This document shows, piece after piece, positions 21,152 through 33,800 of a stretch of DNA of 64,000 nucleotides. The stretch comes from Siphonodentalium dalli (lineage: Eukaryota > Mollusca > Scaphopoda > Gadilida > Siphonodentaliidae): positions 152,111,151 through 152,175,150 of the forward strand of contig CP136068.1 of NCBI GenBank assembly GCA_032622095.1, given 5' to 3'. The notes under the pieces were generated by a model that saw only the letters and a list, made by a program, of their open reading frames with translations, was not told the origin of the DNA and searched no databases. Both the position numbers and the translations under genes were made by a program. Numbering within the stretch: the stretch's first letter is position 1; each line of letters starts with the position of its first letter.

Positions 21152-24090
21152 GATCGCCTGAAGATTTAACCCTTTGAGCTGAATATTTAAGAGTTGCTAT
21201 AAGGTAGCAATACACAATTTCCAGTAATTTTGGCCAACGTGGGAGGGGGTACTGTTCTTCAAATACATGTTGAGCCATTATCTTTGGCATAGGCCCAATC
21301 AAGAATTTCTATTTTCCACAGAAGTGGTAGGTGAAAACAAATATTTGGACTTTGGTTTGGTCGAACCATTTGTCAAATTAGTTATACACACAAAATGCCA
21401 AATTTTACCCATTTTTAAACTATTATTGACCACTTTCAACCCAAAAGTTTCTAAATATTGTCTTGCAAGTGCAACAGCCCCCAGTTACTTATTTCTCTAT
21501 ATTTCAGACCTTGTAAAACCCATAAAATCATATACTGCTACCTAATTGATATCCATTGATCCATACACGGGATCCTCAGGTAATAAGTTCAAAGCAGCCT
21601 CTGACTGTTGAACTTATTAGCTGAACATATACAGTAATACTCTAAGTAATCGACTCCTTAACCACAGAAGAATTATGGGTAACTTTTCAGGATTTAGTCG
21701 GAAATATGGCTTGTTGCCATTCATCGGAAAGCTCTCCCCGAGAGCTTTCTGATGAATGGCAACAAGCCATATTTCCGACTAAATCCTGAAAAGTTACCCA
21801 TAATTCTGCTGTGGTTAACGAGTCGATTACTTAGAGCATTACTGTACTCAAATGAGTTCTTGAAGTCATTCTCTCCTATAATATTCCAAGCTTTAATACT
21901 CCATTCAGTTATCAAAGGGTTAATAGTCAACTGCCATGAGGTTTGATTTTATTGTCTGTTTCGGGGTATTTTTAACATCACTTCGTATGTATTGCACTGT
22001 TACAATTACTGAAGCTCCATAAGGCACATGTAATAGACATATATGAAGAAGACGTCCCTAGTCATTAACAGTGTGCTAAATCATGGAATGTTCAGCTTGG
22101 TCCACTGGTTTGTGGTGTGTAATGCCTTAGAAAATGAACAGTGCTACATTAACATAAAAGACATAATGTGATAACAATTCAATTAAGTTCTTAGTAATTA
22201 CTCCTCTGGTTTGATTTCAGCCTTTTTTCACTAAAATTCTCTGGTTTTTTTTTTATCTCGTACCAAGTCTTTTTTTTATCTCATACCCATAATTAACCGC
22301 CTTTTTCTCTTGAGTATTTCATCAGATATTCATGGTGGATACTCTATATTTTAAACACATGCTGATTTAAAATTGTCAAATAGCCTACACTGGTTCTGAC
22401 TACGAGATACTTGTCTGAACCGTGGAATATTGTGATCCACATGCCAGGACTGGGCACGTGGACTACAAGTTTCCTCGTCCCTCATATCGTCACATACAAC
22501 TTTACATGTATGATTATATTATTTCAGAATTGGTCTCTAGAATTCATATGCATGAACTAACACACCATTCTGAAGTTGAGAATATCACGAGCATTTGTGG
22601 ATCCTCTAAGAAATTGCCTTACTGTAATAGAAGTAATATGATGACCTACCGGTATATCAAGGGCATATGCACTAAGGTGGATGAGTAGTGAAGCATGTGT
22701 CAACCGTAAATTTATACCTGAATCACTGTTGACATATCAAATGGGCTGAATTGCTTTTAATTTTTTACAATTTGTAAAATATTGTATCATATTTCTGTAT
22801 ATACTCCATTATTGTAACAAGAAAATTCATAAATAATTTTCATTGATGTGCAAGTGGAATGCATGGGTGATCTCTTGATAGCATAACGTCCAAATTCTCC
22901 TGTAATACTTAGGGTACACAATGTTGATTATCAGTTTCTCAGCAGACAGGCAGGCATGTTTTTATTCCCACTTTTTACAGCCAAAATTTCTCAGCGGGCA
23001 TTTGTTTTTATAACATGTGTTTACTCCCAAATTATCTTGTCATGAAAAATGAGTTTTCTTGTTAAATGTTAATTCAATTTTAATAGAACAACCCAAGTAC
23101 ATACAGTTTAAACAAACCACAAAGACAACTTCAATATTATCAGAAATAACAAAAAGGAATTTATCAAATACAAGTTGAAAAGTGTCTAGCTAAATTATGG
23201 ACAGTAGTGGACAGATTGTGACCATCGCATACGAAGCTGAGTGGCAGGTTGATACATAATTTTTATTTTTCAGTCAGCATAAAAACCACAAGCCGGTCAT
23301 ATTCTTACGAGGTGGCAGCTGTCTAAGAAACATAACATTAATATTGTTTGACCTTATGAACACAACTAACCTGATACAGTAGATATTGACTTTAAATTAT
23401 GTCTGAGGTTACTATTACAATAGGACCAGAGATATAACATTTTAAGGTCTTACTTCATGACATTATGGACAATAGTCCTATAGTGGGTGAAATTGTCAGT
23501 GAATCAAGTCATTATATGAGATATTGGGAGTATCATTGAGGTATAATCGAGTAAGTGAGTGGTGTCAGAGGTCATTATTTCATCAGAATTATAATTGTAT
23601 ACATACCTCATAAATAATATACATTCCTGGATTCTATTGCAATGTGATATTAGATACATTCGATATGTAACAACTTCATTTCACACCTTTTTGTTGATGA
23701 CTATAAAATGATATTCTTTCTATTCTTCACCAATGATTATAATATAAACCTTGAATACATGTTACCAGACATTCAGGTACTCTTGTAGGTAAATTATCAC
23801 TTTTGTCCCACTCAAAATTTATCAGGTATTTTTTTATATTTGTTTTAGTTTTGGTTTTCTCGTTTTTGAAAAATGGTCACGATAATTGGTTAAAAGAATT
23901 CTCCGGCAAGCATGAACCCTGAAAAATACATTCCAAATCGATATCCACAGTTTTGATGATTGTCTTTTTTACTGTGTATGGACTTCATTGTATATAACTC
24001 ATATCTCTTACATGTATGTCATCATCGATATGATTATCATTTTACATTTGTAAAAAAATCTGTTTTCTACCACATTATATATTTAATAAA
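21152..24090 (+). other. Probable 3' UTR of the lachesin-like gene, with candidate poly(A) signal
   Basis: No convincing coding exon follows the stop. The stretch is AT-rich, with no spliced frame recognised. AATAAA lies at 24085-24090, a plausible polyadenylation signal. A TA-flanked palindromic element (21632-21844) sits inside, so if this is UTR the mRNA would carry its ~100-nt hairpin. The extent is a guess without transcript data. Confidence 0.4.
21632..21844. mobile_element. TA-flanked palindromic element, family B, copy 2
   Basis: CAGTAATACTCTAAGTAATC to its complement, TA on both sides. Arms of ~95 bp are nearly perfect complements around the centre GAAAGCTCTCCCCGAGAGCTTTC. The intact TTAA at 21658-21661 is the empty site for the nested insertion seen in copy 1. 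Confidence 0.85.
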
Positions 24091-24739
24091 ACTATGTTAA
24101 TGATACTAAAGAGAATTTTTGGTTGAAAGTCATTTTTCCTCCCCAGTTGTTAGTGGAATGTATGCATTACTTGTGGTATTGATAAGAAACATCTTTTTTT
24201 TGTTTTTTGTTTTGTTTTTTTAATTTTTTATTGATAAAGAAGAATAATAACAAAAGAAAGAGACAAAATACATTCACTCATTCATGCTCTCTGTCCAAAA
24301 CATGGAAGAGTTTCACTCTTCCATGCCCTGGCCTACTTTCTTACCTGTGACATGCAATTAGAAAATATTTAAAGCCACACTATGTGTTAGGACAATTTTA
24401 ACAGTCATCGTTCAACTTAAAAGCAAGACCAATAATTGATACTAGGTACTACCTTGATATATTTTTTGCATGAAAAGGACTTTCTTTAGCAACAACAATG
24501 ATAATAAAAAAACAATAGATTGTTTGTTTGTCTTCAGATGAAACATCTTTTATCTTAGTGGTAGAGCATGTGTGGCTGTTTAACTCCTCTATACTAAATG
24601 GATTCTCCCGCCCAGTTATAAATATGTACATTGGAATGGTCTATAATTCATTTGGAGGGATGTTAAGGTGATAAAAACAGATTACAGTTAAATAAAAGTG
24701 CAGAAGAAACCCCATTTATTGAGCGAAATGTTTAGATAA

Positions 24740-24842
24740 TAAGTTCAACAAAGGAGCTATGGTCGTTAATAAGTTCAACAAAGGAGCTATGGTCGTTAAT
24801 AAGTTCAACAAAGGAGCTATGGTCGTTTTGTTGAACTTATTA
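24740..24842. repeat. Three tandem 30-bp units ending in a hairpin
   Basis: TAATAAGTTCAACAAAGGAG / CTATGGTCGT three times, then TTTGTTGAACTTATTA, the complement of the unit start, so the last unit folds back. Confidence 0.8.
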
Positions 24843-25514
24843 TACCCCCACTTTCGAAGAAAATGGGGGGTATACTGGATTGACTGCATCTGTCCGTCAC
24901 ACTTTCTCCCTCCGTGTGTCCGTCCGTCTGACCTCATAACTCGAACAACTATGAACCGATTTCAATAATTTTGTGTATGCAATCTCCTTAGGACCGCCTC
25001 TCCGCATGATGCTAATTGTGGTGCGGTCCGACTTTCTTTTTTTGAGTTACGCCTTACTTTTCGACATATTTTGACTTAGAAAATTCTGTCCGACTTAATA
25101 ACTTTAACAAATATGAACCGATTTCAATAATTTTTGGTATACATGCTTCTCACAACACCCTCTCTACATGATGCGGCTCAGGGTTGGCTCGGACTGTTTT
25201 TCCTAACTTCATTTTCGACTTATTTTGACTTAGAAAATTTGGGGATTTTTTTTTTGTGGATGCTTTTTTCCCTGGAGTTGTGTGCCTTCTTAGCAGAAGT
25301 TTGGTTTGACTGAGGAAGCACTCGACAAAAGCCATCTTAGATGTTAAGGTTGCGTTTCATTTTCTACCCTTTTTGGGGTTTCTGCAATCATTCGAACAAA
25401 TATGAACCAATTTGAATATTTTTTTCTGTACAAGCTTCTTTTTGCACAAAGTCTCAATCCATTGAATCGTGTTGATAACATTTAACACTTGTAATTTATG
25501 TCTGTTTTCTGGGA

Positions 25515-25546
<32 letters not shown>

Positions 25547-25560
25547 GAAGACAACTATTA
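24842..25560. repeat. CCGTC-type element with ATACCCCC head
   Basis: Head ATACCCCCACTTTCG..GGGGGGTAT, then CTGTCCGTC and GTGTCCGTCCGTCTG, then diverged units with ATGAACCGATTTCAATAATT. The tail is near a ~30-nt C run at 25513-25541. Confidence 0.55.
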
Positions 25561-25698
25561 TGAATATGTGATGTAGGTGTTTGATCTTTTGTGGGGTGAA
25601 GCGTTTAACAGATAACTACCTTTGGTATCGGACTACAACAATTATATAGCTGTAAAGGTGTACCCATGCCAAAGTGTGTCAAATCTGTATCACCTTTA

Positions 25699-26139
25699 TT
25701 AACCCTTTCAGTGCCAGGGGCCGATCTCATTGGCCCTAATTTACGGTCTGTAAAATCGGCCCTAAAAAAATTTATATATATTTTATTTTTTTGGTTGAAT
25801 TTTTTTGGGTATGCTTAAGCATGCTATATCGAATTTAAAAACACACTGGATAAAACCTTAGGGGCATTTTATAACTAAAAACTATCACCATGTATTCATA
25901 GTAATAATTTTGATGCCCATGAAAAACGTGAGATTCCCTGGCACTAAACCTACAAAATAAGTCTGTTAAAGAATATAAGAAAAATTGTAAAAAATAATAA
26001 CAAATGATGAAAAATTGTTAGGCCAATGCATTCTCTTATATATGCGAGGCGACGTATGGTCAACTCGCATATATAAGAATGCATTGGCACAGGGTATATG
26101 GGTTGATACAAAAATCGGACCTGGCACTCAAAGGGTTAA
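25699..26139. mobile_element. TTAA-flanked element, family E, copy 2
   Basis: TTAA 25699-25702 and 26136-26139; ends CCCTTTCAGTGCCAGG and CCTGGCACTCAAAGGG. A GGCCGATCTCATTGGCC palindrome lies near the left end and one hairpin at 26019-26090. Intergenic between the two host genes. Confidence 0.83.
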
Positions 26140-26844
26140 ATGATGAAGACAAGTGACTTCAATTCCATTGGGTTGGTGATACGTTGATTGAACTACGTGT
26201 CTTTAAGTGTCTTACTGTCATTTCCTGCGTAATGTTCGCCATGACACAGCTGGATATAAATTCAATGCAACATATCCCAAACCCTCCATGAGACTGAGAG
26301 TGACTTGCCTATGTCATGATATTTCCTAAAAAAACACAAGTTCCAACTAATGTTTTAGGGGATTAACATTTTCATATAGTATCTAGTGAATTTTGCAGTT
26401 GTTTGTAATGAGACACCGAATTACACACTGGTAAACAATGTGAATCACTAGCTGATTCGATTCGAGATTCGATTCGATGTCGATATCAGGAAGGAAATTC
26501 GATATCGAGATTCGATTCGAGGCAAAATCCCCGATTCGCAGATCGCTAATCTGAGTGTATGTTTATAGAGATTGAAGTTGAGATTGTCTCCTAAAACTAT
26601 TTCATCCCACACTCGAGGTTTCAAATTTGGAGAAGTCCCTTCTCACTGTTTGGTTATTAGAGTGAAGTGGACTGTTTCTTGGTTTATGAGAAAATGAGAT
26701 GCCCATCTCTAATGATTTTTGCCACATCATAAGATCTATAGGCCTAAATCAAACAAATTTGCAAGAATACGTTCGTTTTGTTGACTTACATGCTAGCTCT
26801 GAGTTAAAATTTGCTCACTTAATAACTGTTTTCAGTGATTTTTA

Positions 26845-27720
26845 GCTCAACTTTACTTTGTAAAGTTTGAGCTATTGCCATGGCTTGCATGGTATCCGTC
26901 ATCCGTGTGTGTGTGAAATTCGTCAACAATTTCCTTTAGCACGGGCTACAGGTCGTACCTTTGGTCGGATCATTATGAAATTTGTCATAGTTGTTGACAT
27001 GTAGATGGGAACGAGTCATTTTGTGGTCATTCGGCAAAAAAACTATGGCCACCAGCAGCCATCTTGGATTTCAAAATGCAAACCATTAGCATGGGCTACA
27101 GGTCGTACTGTTTGTCTGATCATCATGAAATTTGTCATTTATGTAAATATTGACATACAAATGGGAACGAGTCATTTTGGAGTCATTCGGCCATAAAACA
27201 TGGCCGCCAGCAGCCATCTTGGATTTTACTCTTTTCATGATTAAATCCTTTGGTACGGGCTACAGGTCGTACCTTTGATGGAATCATCATGAAATTTGTC
27301 ATGGTTGTTAACATTGAAATTTAGATGGGAACGAATCATTTTGGGGTCATTCTGCCATAAAACATGTCCGCTGGCAGCCATCTTGGATTTTACTCTTTGC
27401 ATAACTAAATCCTTTGGCACACCCTACAGTCCACTTCCCTCATCCGATCATCACCAAACTTTATATTAATCTTGATATAGATCAACTAGATGCAATAAGC
27501 TATCAAATGTTTTTTGAATTTCATTGGAATAATAGCTATCAGCAACCATCTTGGATTTTACTTTGTATACTAGTATATCTCTTCATGTTGATAATCTAGT
27601 ATTGCTTAGAAGCCTTAGACCTTTCAACGTTCTGCATTCCTAATGGCTCCATTGACTGTAACATATGAAATTATTCCCTTTCCAAGTTGAGCTACAGTGT
27701 CATTGACACTTTCATTAATT
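26845..27720. repeat. CCGTC-type element, second copy of the 16390 family
   Basis: Head TTAGCTCAACTTTACTTTGT..TGAGCTA, CATCCGTGTGTGTG, then three to four units with GATGGGAACGAGTCATTTTG and CAGCCATCTTGGATTT. It ends with the same GAGCTACAGTGTCATTGACA block as the first copy. Confidence 0.7.
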
Positions 27721-27884
27721 ATTTGCTCACAATTTGTGCTCATTATGACTGCTGTTGTAATTTTGAATTATTTTCTAAAAATATTGCTGAACAGCATATA
27801 TTTCAGTGAATCAAAACCACTCACCCCTACTACTTTGCCCCAAATTTCAGAGACGTGGCGACAGGGGGGGGGGTTTGGTGGGGT

Positions 27885-28530
27885 CAAAATTTTCAACAGT
27901 TGGAAATTTCATATCTGCCAAAACATTAGTTGGAAATTTCACACCAACAATAGGTTGAAAATGTTCTTGTAGTTTGATTTTCAAACAATTTATTGGGGGA
28001 AATAATTGTTTCTGGACCAATATTTGTATATTTTCCTATTTTTTGTCAAACTTTTTGACTAAAATGGTCATCAGTTGGAAATTTCCAACCTTAGGGGGGT
28101 GACAGGTTGGAAATTTCCAACACTTGTGTCCTGGTCCCTCCCCCGTGTCCAGTCAAAAACTGCTAGTTAATTTAAGAAAACAATATTGTCATACATTTGG
28201 TCAACATTGTCATTGGAATTGTCATCAGTTGGAAATTTCCCAACCTAAGTGGGGGTGTCAGGTTTGAAATTTCCAACTCTAGGAAGGCTTGAGGCTAGTC
28301 TAGATGCTAGGATTTTGCAATTTTCTTGTTCAGATTTCAAAATGTTCGCTAACGGGTGTGTCATTTTCCCTCCCCCGTGGCCAATCCAAAACTGCTAATT
28401 ATTTTAACAAAACAATATTATACTACATTTGGTCAAACTTGTGGATTGAAATGGTCATCAGTTGGAGAATTTTCCAACCTGAGGGAGAGTATGAGGTTTG
28501 AAATTTCCAACAATATAGGAAAGCTTCAGT
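27885..28530. repeat. ~215-bp tandem repeat with TTGGAAATTTCCAA palindromes
   Basis: Three units, each with ATGGTCATCAGTTGGAAATT, CCCTCCCCCGTG and CAAAACTGCTA. Intergenic, upstream of PMS1. Confidence 0.75.
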
Positions 28531-28908
28531 TGAGGCCAGTCTAGATGCTATGATTTGCGATTTTCTTGTACAGTTTTCAAAATTTTCTCACACTGGGCCG
28601 AACAACCATGGTCAATGGGAGGCCCTTTTCACATTTATTATTTATTTGCACTTAAGCGCAAATACCTAACACTCCCTTACTTCCCTCTGAATGTGAATGA
28701 TTGAGTCCATCTCATAGTAGTAGCCCTATACAGACTAGAAAGTTGAAGAAAAAACATATTTCCATATGCATATCAGCATCTCTGTCCATGGTGTCCCAAG
28801 AATTGGTGCCTCACTCCCAAAGTTCTAGCATATTTAATTAAAGGGACATCTCCTGCATAGATGTATACCATTTCCATGGCTATAAATGGGGAATATGGGG
28901 TTACTGGG

Positions 28909-29236
28909 GCTGAAGGGGTCACTCTCACCAAAAAAAGTGCTGAAGGGTACACAGGATTTTCAAAATGTGCTGAAGGGTACACAGGGTTTGAAATGTCGTT
29001 CTAAAGGGCATTCAGTTTTCGTATCTGCCATGATTTCTGTTAGAGAATAATTGTTTCCGTTCCTATGAATATTAAAATGTACTGACAACAAACTGCTAAT
29101 GGGCGCCAGACTTTCATAAACACAATTTAAGTAATGGTGTTCGTACCGATCACAAATCCTGTGTACCCTTCAGCACATTTTCAAACCCTGTGTACGGCCC
29201 TTCAGCACTTTTTTTGGTGAGAGTGACCCCTTCAGC
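28909..29236. mobile_element. Nested miniature element with 9-bp duplication GTTACTGGG
   Basis: Ends GCTGAAGGGGTCACTCTCAC and complement; arms of about 80 bp share TGCTGAAGGGTACACAGG. GTTACTGGG is at 28900-28908 and 29237-29245. A 9-bp duplication points to the Mutator or Merlin groups. Confidence 0.75.
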
Positions 29237-29540
29237 GTTACTGGGGGCTTGCTTCCCTCATATGGTGTATTTATTGACTTGAAATAGGGGAAAAACCCCT
29301 AATTTCATGTTATATCAGCATCCCTGTCCCCAATAATTTGTGTCTCCATCCCAGAGATCTAGTATATTTTATAAAAGAGACATATCATGCACAGATCAAT
29401 ACCATTTCCATGGTCACAAAAGGGATCTTGGGGTTACTGGGGAATTGTTTCCCTCATATGGTGGGCCTATATAGACTTTAGTGATGTGTTTTAGGCCTGT
29501 GCCATTTAAAATTAATTCAGGGGGGATCTATGCATATTAA

Positions 29541-29712
29541 TTTTTATTTGCGCTAAAGCGCAAATATGATCCATTTGCGCTTAAGCGTAAATTATTTGGG
29601 CTTAAGCGCAAACGATTTAAGCGCAAATGATTTACGCTTAAGCGTAAATATTTGTGCTTAAGCGCAAATAATAGAGGTTATTTGCGCTTAAGCCCAAATA
29701 TTTGCGCTTAAA
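29541..29712. repeat. Array of GCGCTTAAGCGCAAAT palindromes
   Basis: About eight imperfect copies of TTTGCGCTTAAGCGCAAA in the right arm of the element 28592-29755. Confidence 0.75.
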
Positions 29713-30677
29713 CGTAAATAAATAATAAATGTGAAAATGGTCGGCCCGGTGTGTCCTCGTCTCTTGCCCGTAGCCGTGTGCATTTGTCTGGAGTTAGACC
29801 ACAAGATTTTAGGATTTATGCAATTTTTCAGGTTAATATCTTAATGTTCTCATACGGGGAATATAGAACCATGGTTTTATGATTATGAATATATAGGATA
29901 TTAGGCCTGAGCACTAAGGTGCAAGGGGTGGGGGTGCAAATGTAATTATGCAAAATTTGTGTTTTGACTGATTCTGATTCAAAGGGGGGGGGGTGCAGTT
30001 GCAATTTCCCAAGGTTGACACTACCACCCTCCCCCCCCCACCCCCCGCCCCAACGGAGGCCCTCTAGCCACGTCCCTGTCCACAATACCACCACCCCAGT
30101 CCCCTCTTGTACAACGACTGATGGAGATCAATAGTAGTACCCACCCCCCCCCCCCCACACACACACGTGACCCCACCACCCCCCCTCACCTACCCAATTG
30201 TTGAGAGAAGACAATATCTGATTAGCTCTGGTGTTTTCCTGTTCAAAGGTTGCACATCTGCACATGCAGTGGGCCCGTTTTTAGTTCTCCCCACCAAGGG
30301 AGAAAACTCTATTTTCCGAAACTCCCGCGATTTGTTTTGATATTTTTCTTGTCAGTATGTCATGTTTTACTCGTGATCTACATTGAAATAACGCAATGAC
30401 ATGAATGGATTCCTCTTCACAATAGATGGGAATGTTTTCATAAATCTTTCCTACTTATCTTTATGAAGATATATTGTTTTATTTCGTCTTAAAATACCAT
30501 CAAATTTGAACTGTTGAAATAGAAATTGGAATAGTGAGAATTTCTGCATCAGCATGTAAATGCCAGTTGCCACCAAAATCCAAATTGATCAATGACAATG
30601 GGCATCATCAGCAGTTCCTGCTGATCTAAACTTGATCAGCCATCACAATTCACCTTCAGAGTTCGAGATTGACTGAA

Positions 30678-30809
30678 ATGATTCGCTTGCCAGATACAAC
30701 CGTACGGTTGTTGGGGAGTACTCAAGTCGTTACTTCGGTCTACAGTGCCGTGAAGGAACTTGCAGAAAATGCCATTGATGCTGGAGCTTCTTCTTTGGAA
30801 ATAAAAATG
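30678..30809 (+). CDS. PMS1: PMS1 exon 1: start and ATPase motif I
   Basis: The ATG at 30678 gives [20 protein letters not shown], aligned with the start of PMS1 proteins. The frame is open upstream only from a TTG, so this ATG is the start. Motif I residues E27 and N31 are intact. Donor ATG|gtaaga, phase 0. Confidence 0.92.
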
Positions 30810-33800
30810 GTAAGAAACAGGGATGGCATAGTCTATGGGCTAGGTACATGTAGGGCTGAGCCCTGCCACTTTGAAAAACCCAAAGGCTGAAGGGTGTGTT
30901 AATTATGCTGATGGGGTCATTGCTACAAGGCTCCGATCACATTCGTAGCCAACTTTTTAAATCGATCACAAATGTAGCCAGCTTTTCGCCAGCGATCACA
31001 TTCGTAGCCAGCTTTTCTAATTCCATGATCTACTGTTATGCCCTAAGTAAATGACCCATTAACTGCAGTTATAATCCGTTTACAACTGCGGTTAAACCGT
31101 AACCGCACCGCAGTTATTTGCCATAACTGCGGTGGCATCGCAGTTAGATGCGGTTAGGTTACTCCAGTTAATAACCCTTAACTGCGGTTACACCGCACGT
31201 AAACGTTAACCTTCCGGTATTTTAATATTTAATGGGAAAGAGAGGGGTACTACCCATGTATCTACCAGTGTATGTTATCATTTGTGTTTTAGCGATCACG
31301 GCAAAGTGGTACCTTCATAATCGACCAGGAGTTGATTGTATGTTTTTGTTATCACCATCGGTACTCAACACGATATATTTTATGTTTTAATCCTGACTTG
31401 TTGAAAACTGTATAATTTTGATAGGGTCCTGCGAATTGGAAATTTTGATCGAATTGAATTGAAGAAATCGAATCGAATATCGAATCGAATTATACATGTG
31501 TGTTGCATTCTCAATTAGGCATGTTTTGCCAACGATTAGGTGATGTTTGAAACGTTCTATGAACTTCCATGAAGTTCCATCATAACGTATGTGGCGATCA
31601 ACCGCAGATCGCGATACTATTAACTTCAATTGATTATTGTCAAGAAGAAACAAAACAGATCAAAACGTCCATGCGGACGTCGACAACGATAAATATATAA
31701 CCGGCTTATCAGAACTAAAATCACGCAAAGTTTGCATGTACATGCAAAATTGCAAATGGGCATTCGGAAACACCCGTTGTTGCAACCTTGAAGATGCAAC
31801 AACAGTCGCAGGGTATCCTGTTTGTGTAGTAATGGGTGCTTCTGGAACTGATGATTCCATAGATGGTTCGTTGTCCCAGATGCTTGCGATTTATACACCA
31901 TGTTGTATTCATCACACGTGTAAGTTCTTGCACTGCCTGAGAAGCTTATCATGTTTAAAATAAACATGAATAACGGACGACTTATTGTCAAGTGTCAAAG
32001 GAACGCTCCGAAACTGACAGTCAACTTCAAATGAAAACTCCACCAACATACACTTTTCGACACCTGAAACACGTGTTGTTTACATCATCAGCGATGTCAC
32101 ATACAAATAACGCGGAACCTGAGATGGATAGTCAGTGGATAACGATAGCAGTTGCTCAGTTTCATAGTTAATATAATTTACGTGCGCCGTCGGTCGAACG
32201 GCGATCTCAGAGCTTTTGGCCTAATTTAGTGGCTAATTACTGGCCATACTTATATTTAACAGCATGCGTACATTCGTGATGTACAATAAGAATTATAAAG
32301 TGCATATATTCATAATTTTAGGGAATTAAATAGAACAGAAACAGCTAAGATCGACATGTGTATGTGTTCGTAAGCAGCCTATAATTTCATCCATATATAT
32401 TCGAATTTCATCCATATATATTCGAATCGAATTTAACTTTCGAATCGAATATCGAATATTCGCAGGACCCTAAATTTTGATGTATATGTTCCAGTATACG
32501 TCCGTTGTTCAGCTTGAGGAAAAATACATGCTTATGTTTGAAGCAAAGTAGAGTGCTGAATTTAATACTAGTAATAGTACATACGCAATTCGCGAATCTA
32601 GCTGGCGTGTCACGTTTGTAGTTAATTATGATTATATAGCAACGAATGCAAGATCGGAAAACTTAAATAAAGGTTTCCGATATCCGAATAATGCCCGACG
32701 TTTGAAGAGTGCGGTTGTTCCGTTTAAACGCATTTTTGTTTCCCTCACTTTACATTTATGATGCATGTGTGGGACTCTAACCCCCACTTTATATTATTAT
32801 ATAATTATCCACTCGAATCCGTTTGAAATTCATTGGCCATTTGATTTGACGCGTTTCCTTACATTGAAAGTGACCGGCACTATAATTATATAAATATTTA
32901 TTTTATCGATGGTTAAAGTCGAAAATGGTACGTAAGAATTCCGATTACCCATCGGGGTTAGCCCAACTGTTATTTTCACCAAAAGGTTACTATAAAGTAT
33001 ACAACATTATAATAAAAAGAAATCCAAAAATAAATAAAACACACAAAAACACTTTTATTATTTGCCCACCATACATCACAATCTTCCGTTTACCCAAAAC
33101 ATAAAATATTGGTATATGAATGTCTGTTCTATTTATCCAAAATAAATAGAAGATCCACAACAAAAAATATTTATATTGAAAGGGACACTGCCATGTTATT
33201 TGTGCTAACTTGTCTAACGAGCATGGCAACTAAAACATGACACGCCATATACATGTACACCATATGGTATCTGTTCCATTAAGAGCGACATATACCGGTT
33301 AAACCGCGACGTATCTGTTTTAACCGCACAATTTATTCGGTTCTCTTGCGTTTTAAACGCATCTTATAACCGCGGTTAGGTTAAAACGGAACGCAGTTAA
33401 ACTGGGGTGCCACTTCAGTTAGATGGACCATTTACTTAGGGCATAACAGTATATGGCGCGAAATATGACGTCATCGAGTTCGTGACTAAAATATCGACGT
33501 CATGCTGCAAAACTAACTTCGTTTATCAACTTATATTGGAATATAATTCGAGCATCTAACGACATTGATCAGAAACCTCAGGTTATTAGATGAACTAATA
33601 TCAAATTAAAATTTAGGTTCTTTTTCATTCATCAACGCAGAAAAATGAGACTAACCTAATCTTGTTCATTGAGGCTGGCATGAATATGAAAAGCTGGCTA
33701 CAAATTTGATTGCCGTAGAAAAGCTGGCTACGAATGTGACAGGAGCCTTGTGACAATGACCCCATCAGCATTAATTATAGCCCTAAGTTATACCACTTAA

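Larger units (their letters stand above)
28592..29755. mobile_element. Inverted-repeat element with ACACTGGGCCGA-type ends
   Basis: Left CACACTGGGCCGAAC...TTTTCACATTTATTATTTA and right TAAATAATAAATGTGAAAA...TCGGCCCGGTGTG are inverted copies. The right arm is expanded by repeats of GCGCTTAAGCGCAAAT. The element at 28909-29236 is nested in it. Confidence 0.6.
24091..30677. other. Intergenic region between the two host genes
   Basis: Contains CCGTC-type elements, one family E element, the tandem repeat at 27885 and the nested elements at 28592-29755. G/C homopolymer runs lie near 30000-30180. 30240-30677 shows no repeat and is the likely promoter and 5' UTR of PMS1. Confidence 0.5.
31033..33449. 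mobile_element. TA-flanked inverted-repeat element, family H, copy 1 (carries a hAT insertion)
   Basis: Ends CTGTTATGCCCTAAGTAAAT and complement, TA on both sides. The terminal regions are rich in AACTGCGGTTA-type palindromes. Without the inner hAT element it is about 1.36 kb. It is related to copy 2 in opposite orientation. Confidence 0.85.
30906..33770. mobile_element. Outer inverted-repeat element of a three-level nest
   Basis: Ends TGCTGATGGGGTCATTG and complement, with TTAATTA on both sides (30899-30905, 33771-33777). The subterminal repeat GTAGCCAGCTTTTC occurs in both arms. Only about 440 bp belong to this element; the rest is the insertion at 31033-33449. It lies in PMS1 intron 1. 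Confidence 0.7.

Noticed and set aside
22422-22688. 88-codon frame after the lachesin-like gene
   Set aside because: No similarity, poor splice signals and AT-rich composition like the surrounding 3' UTR.
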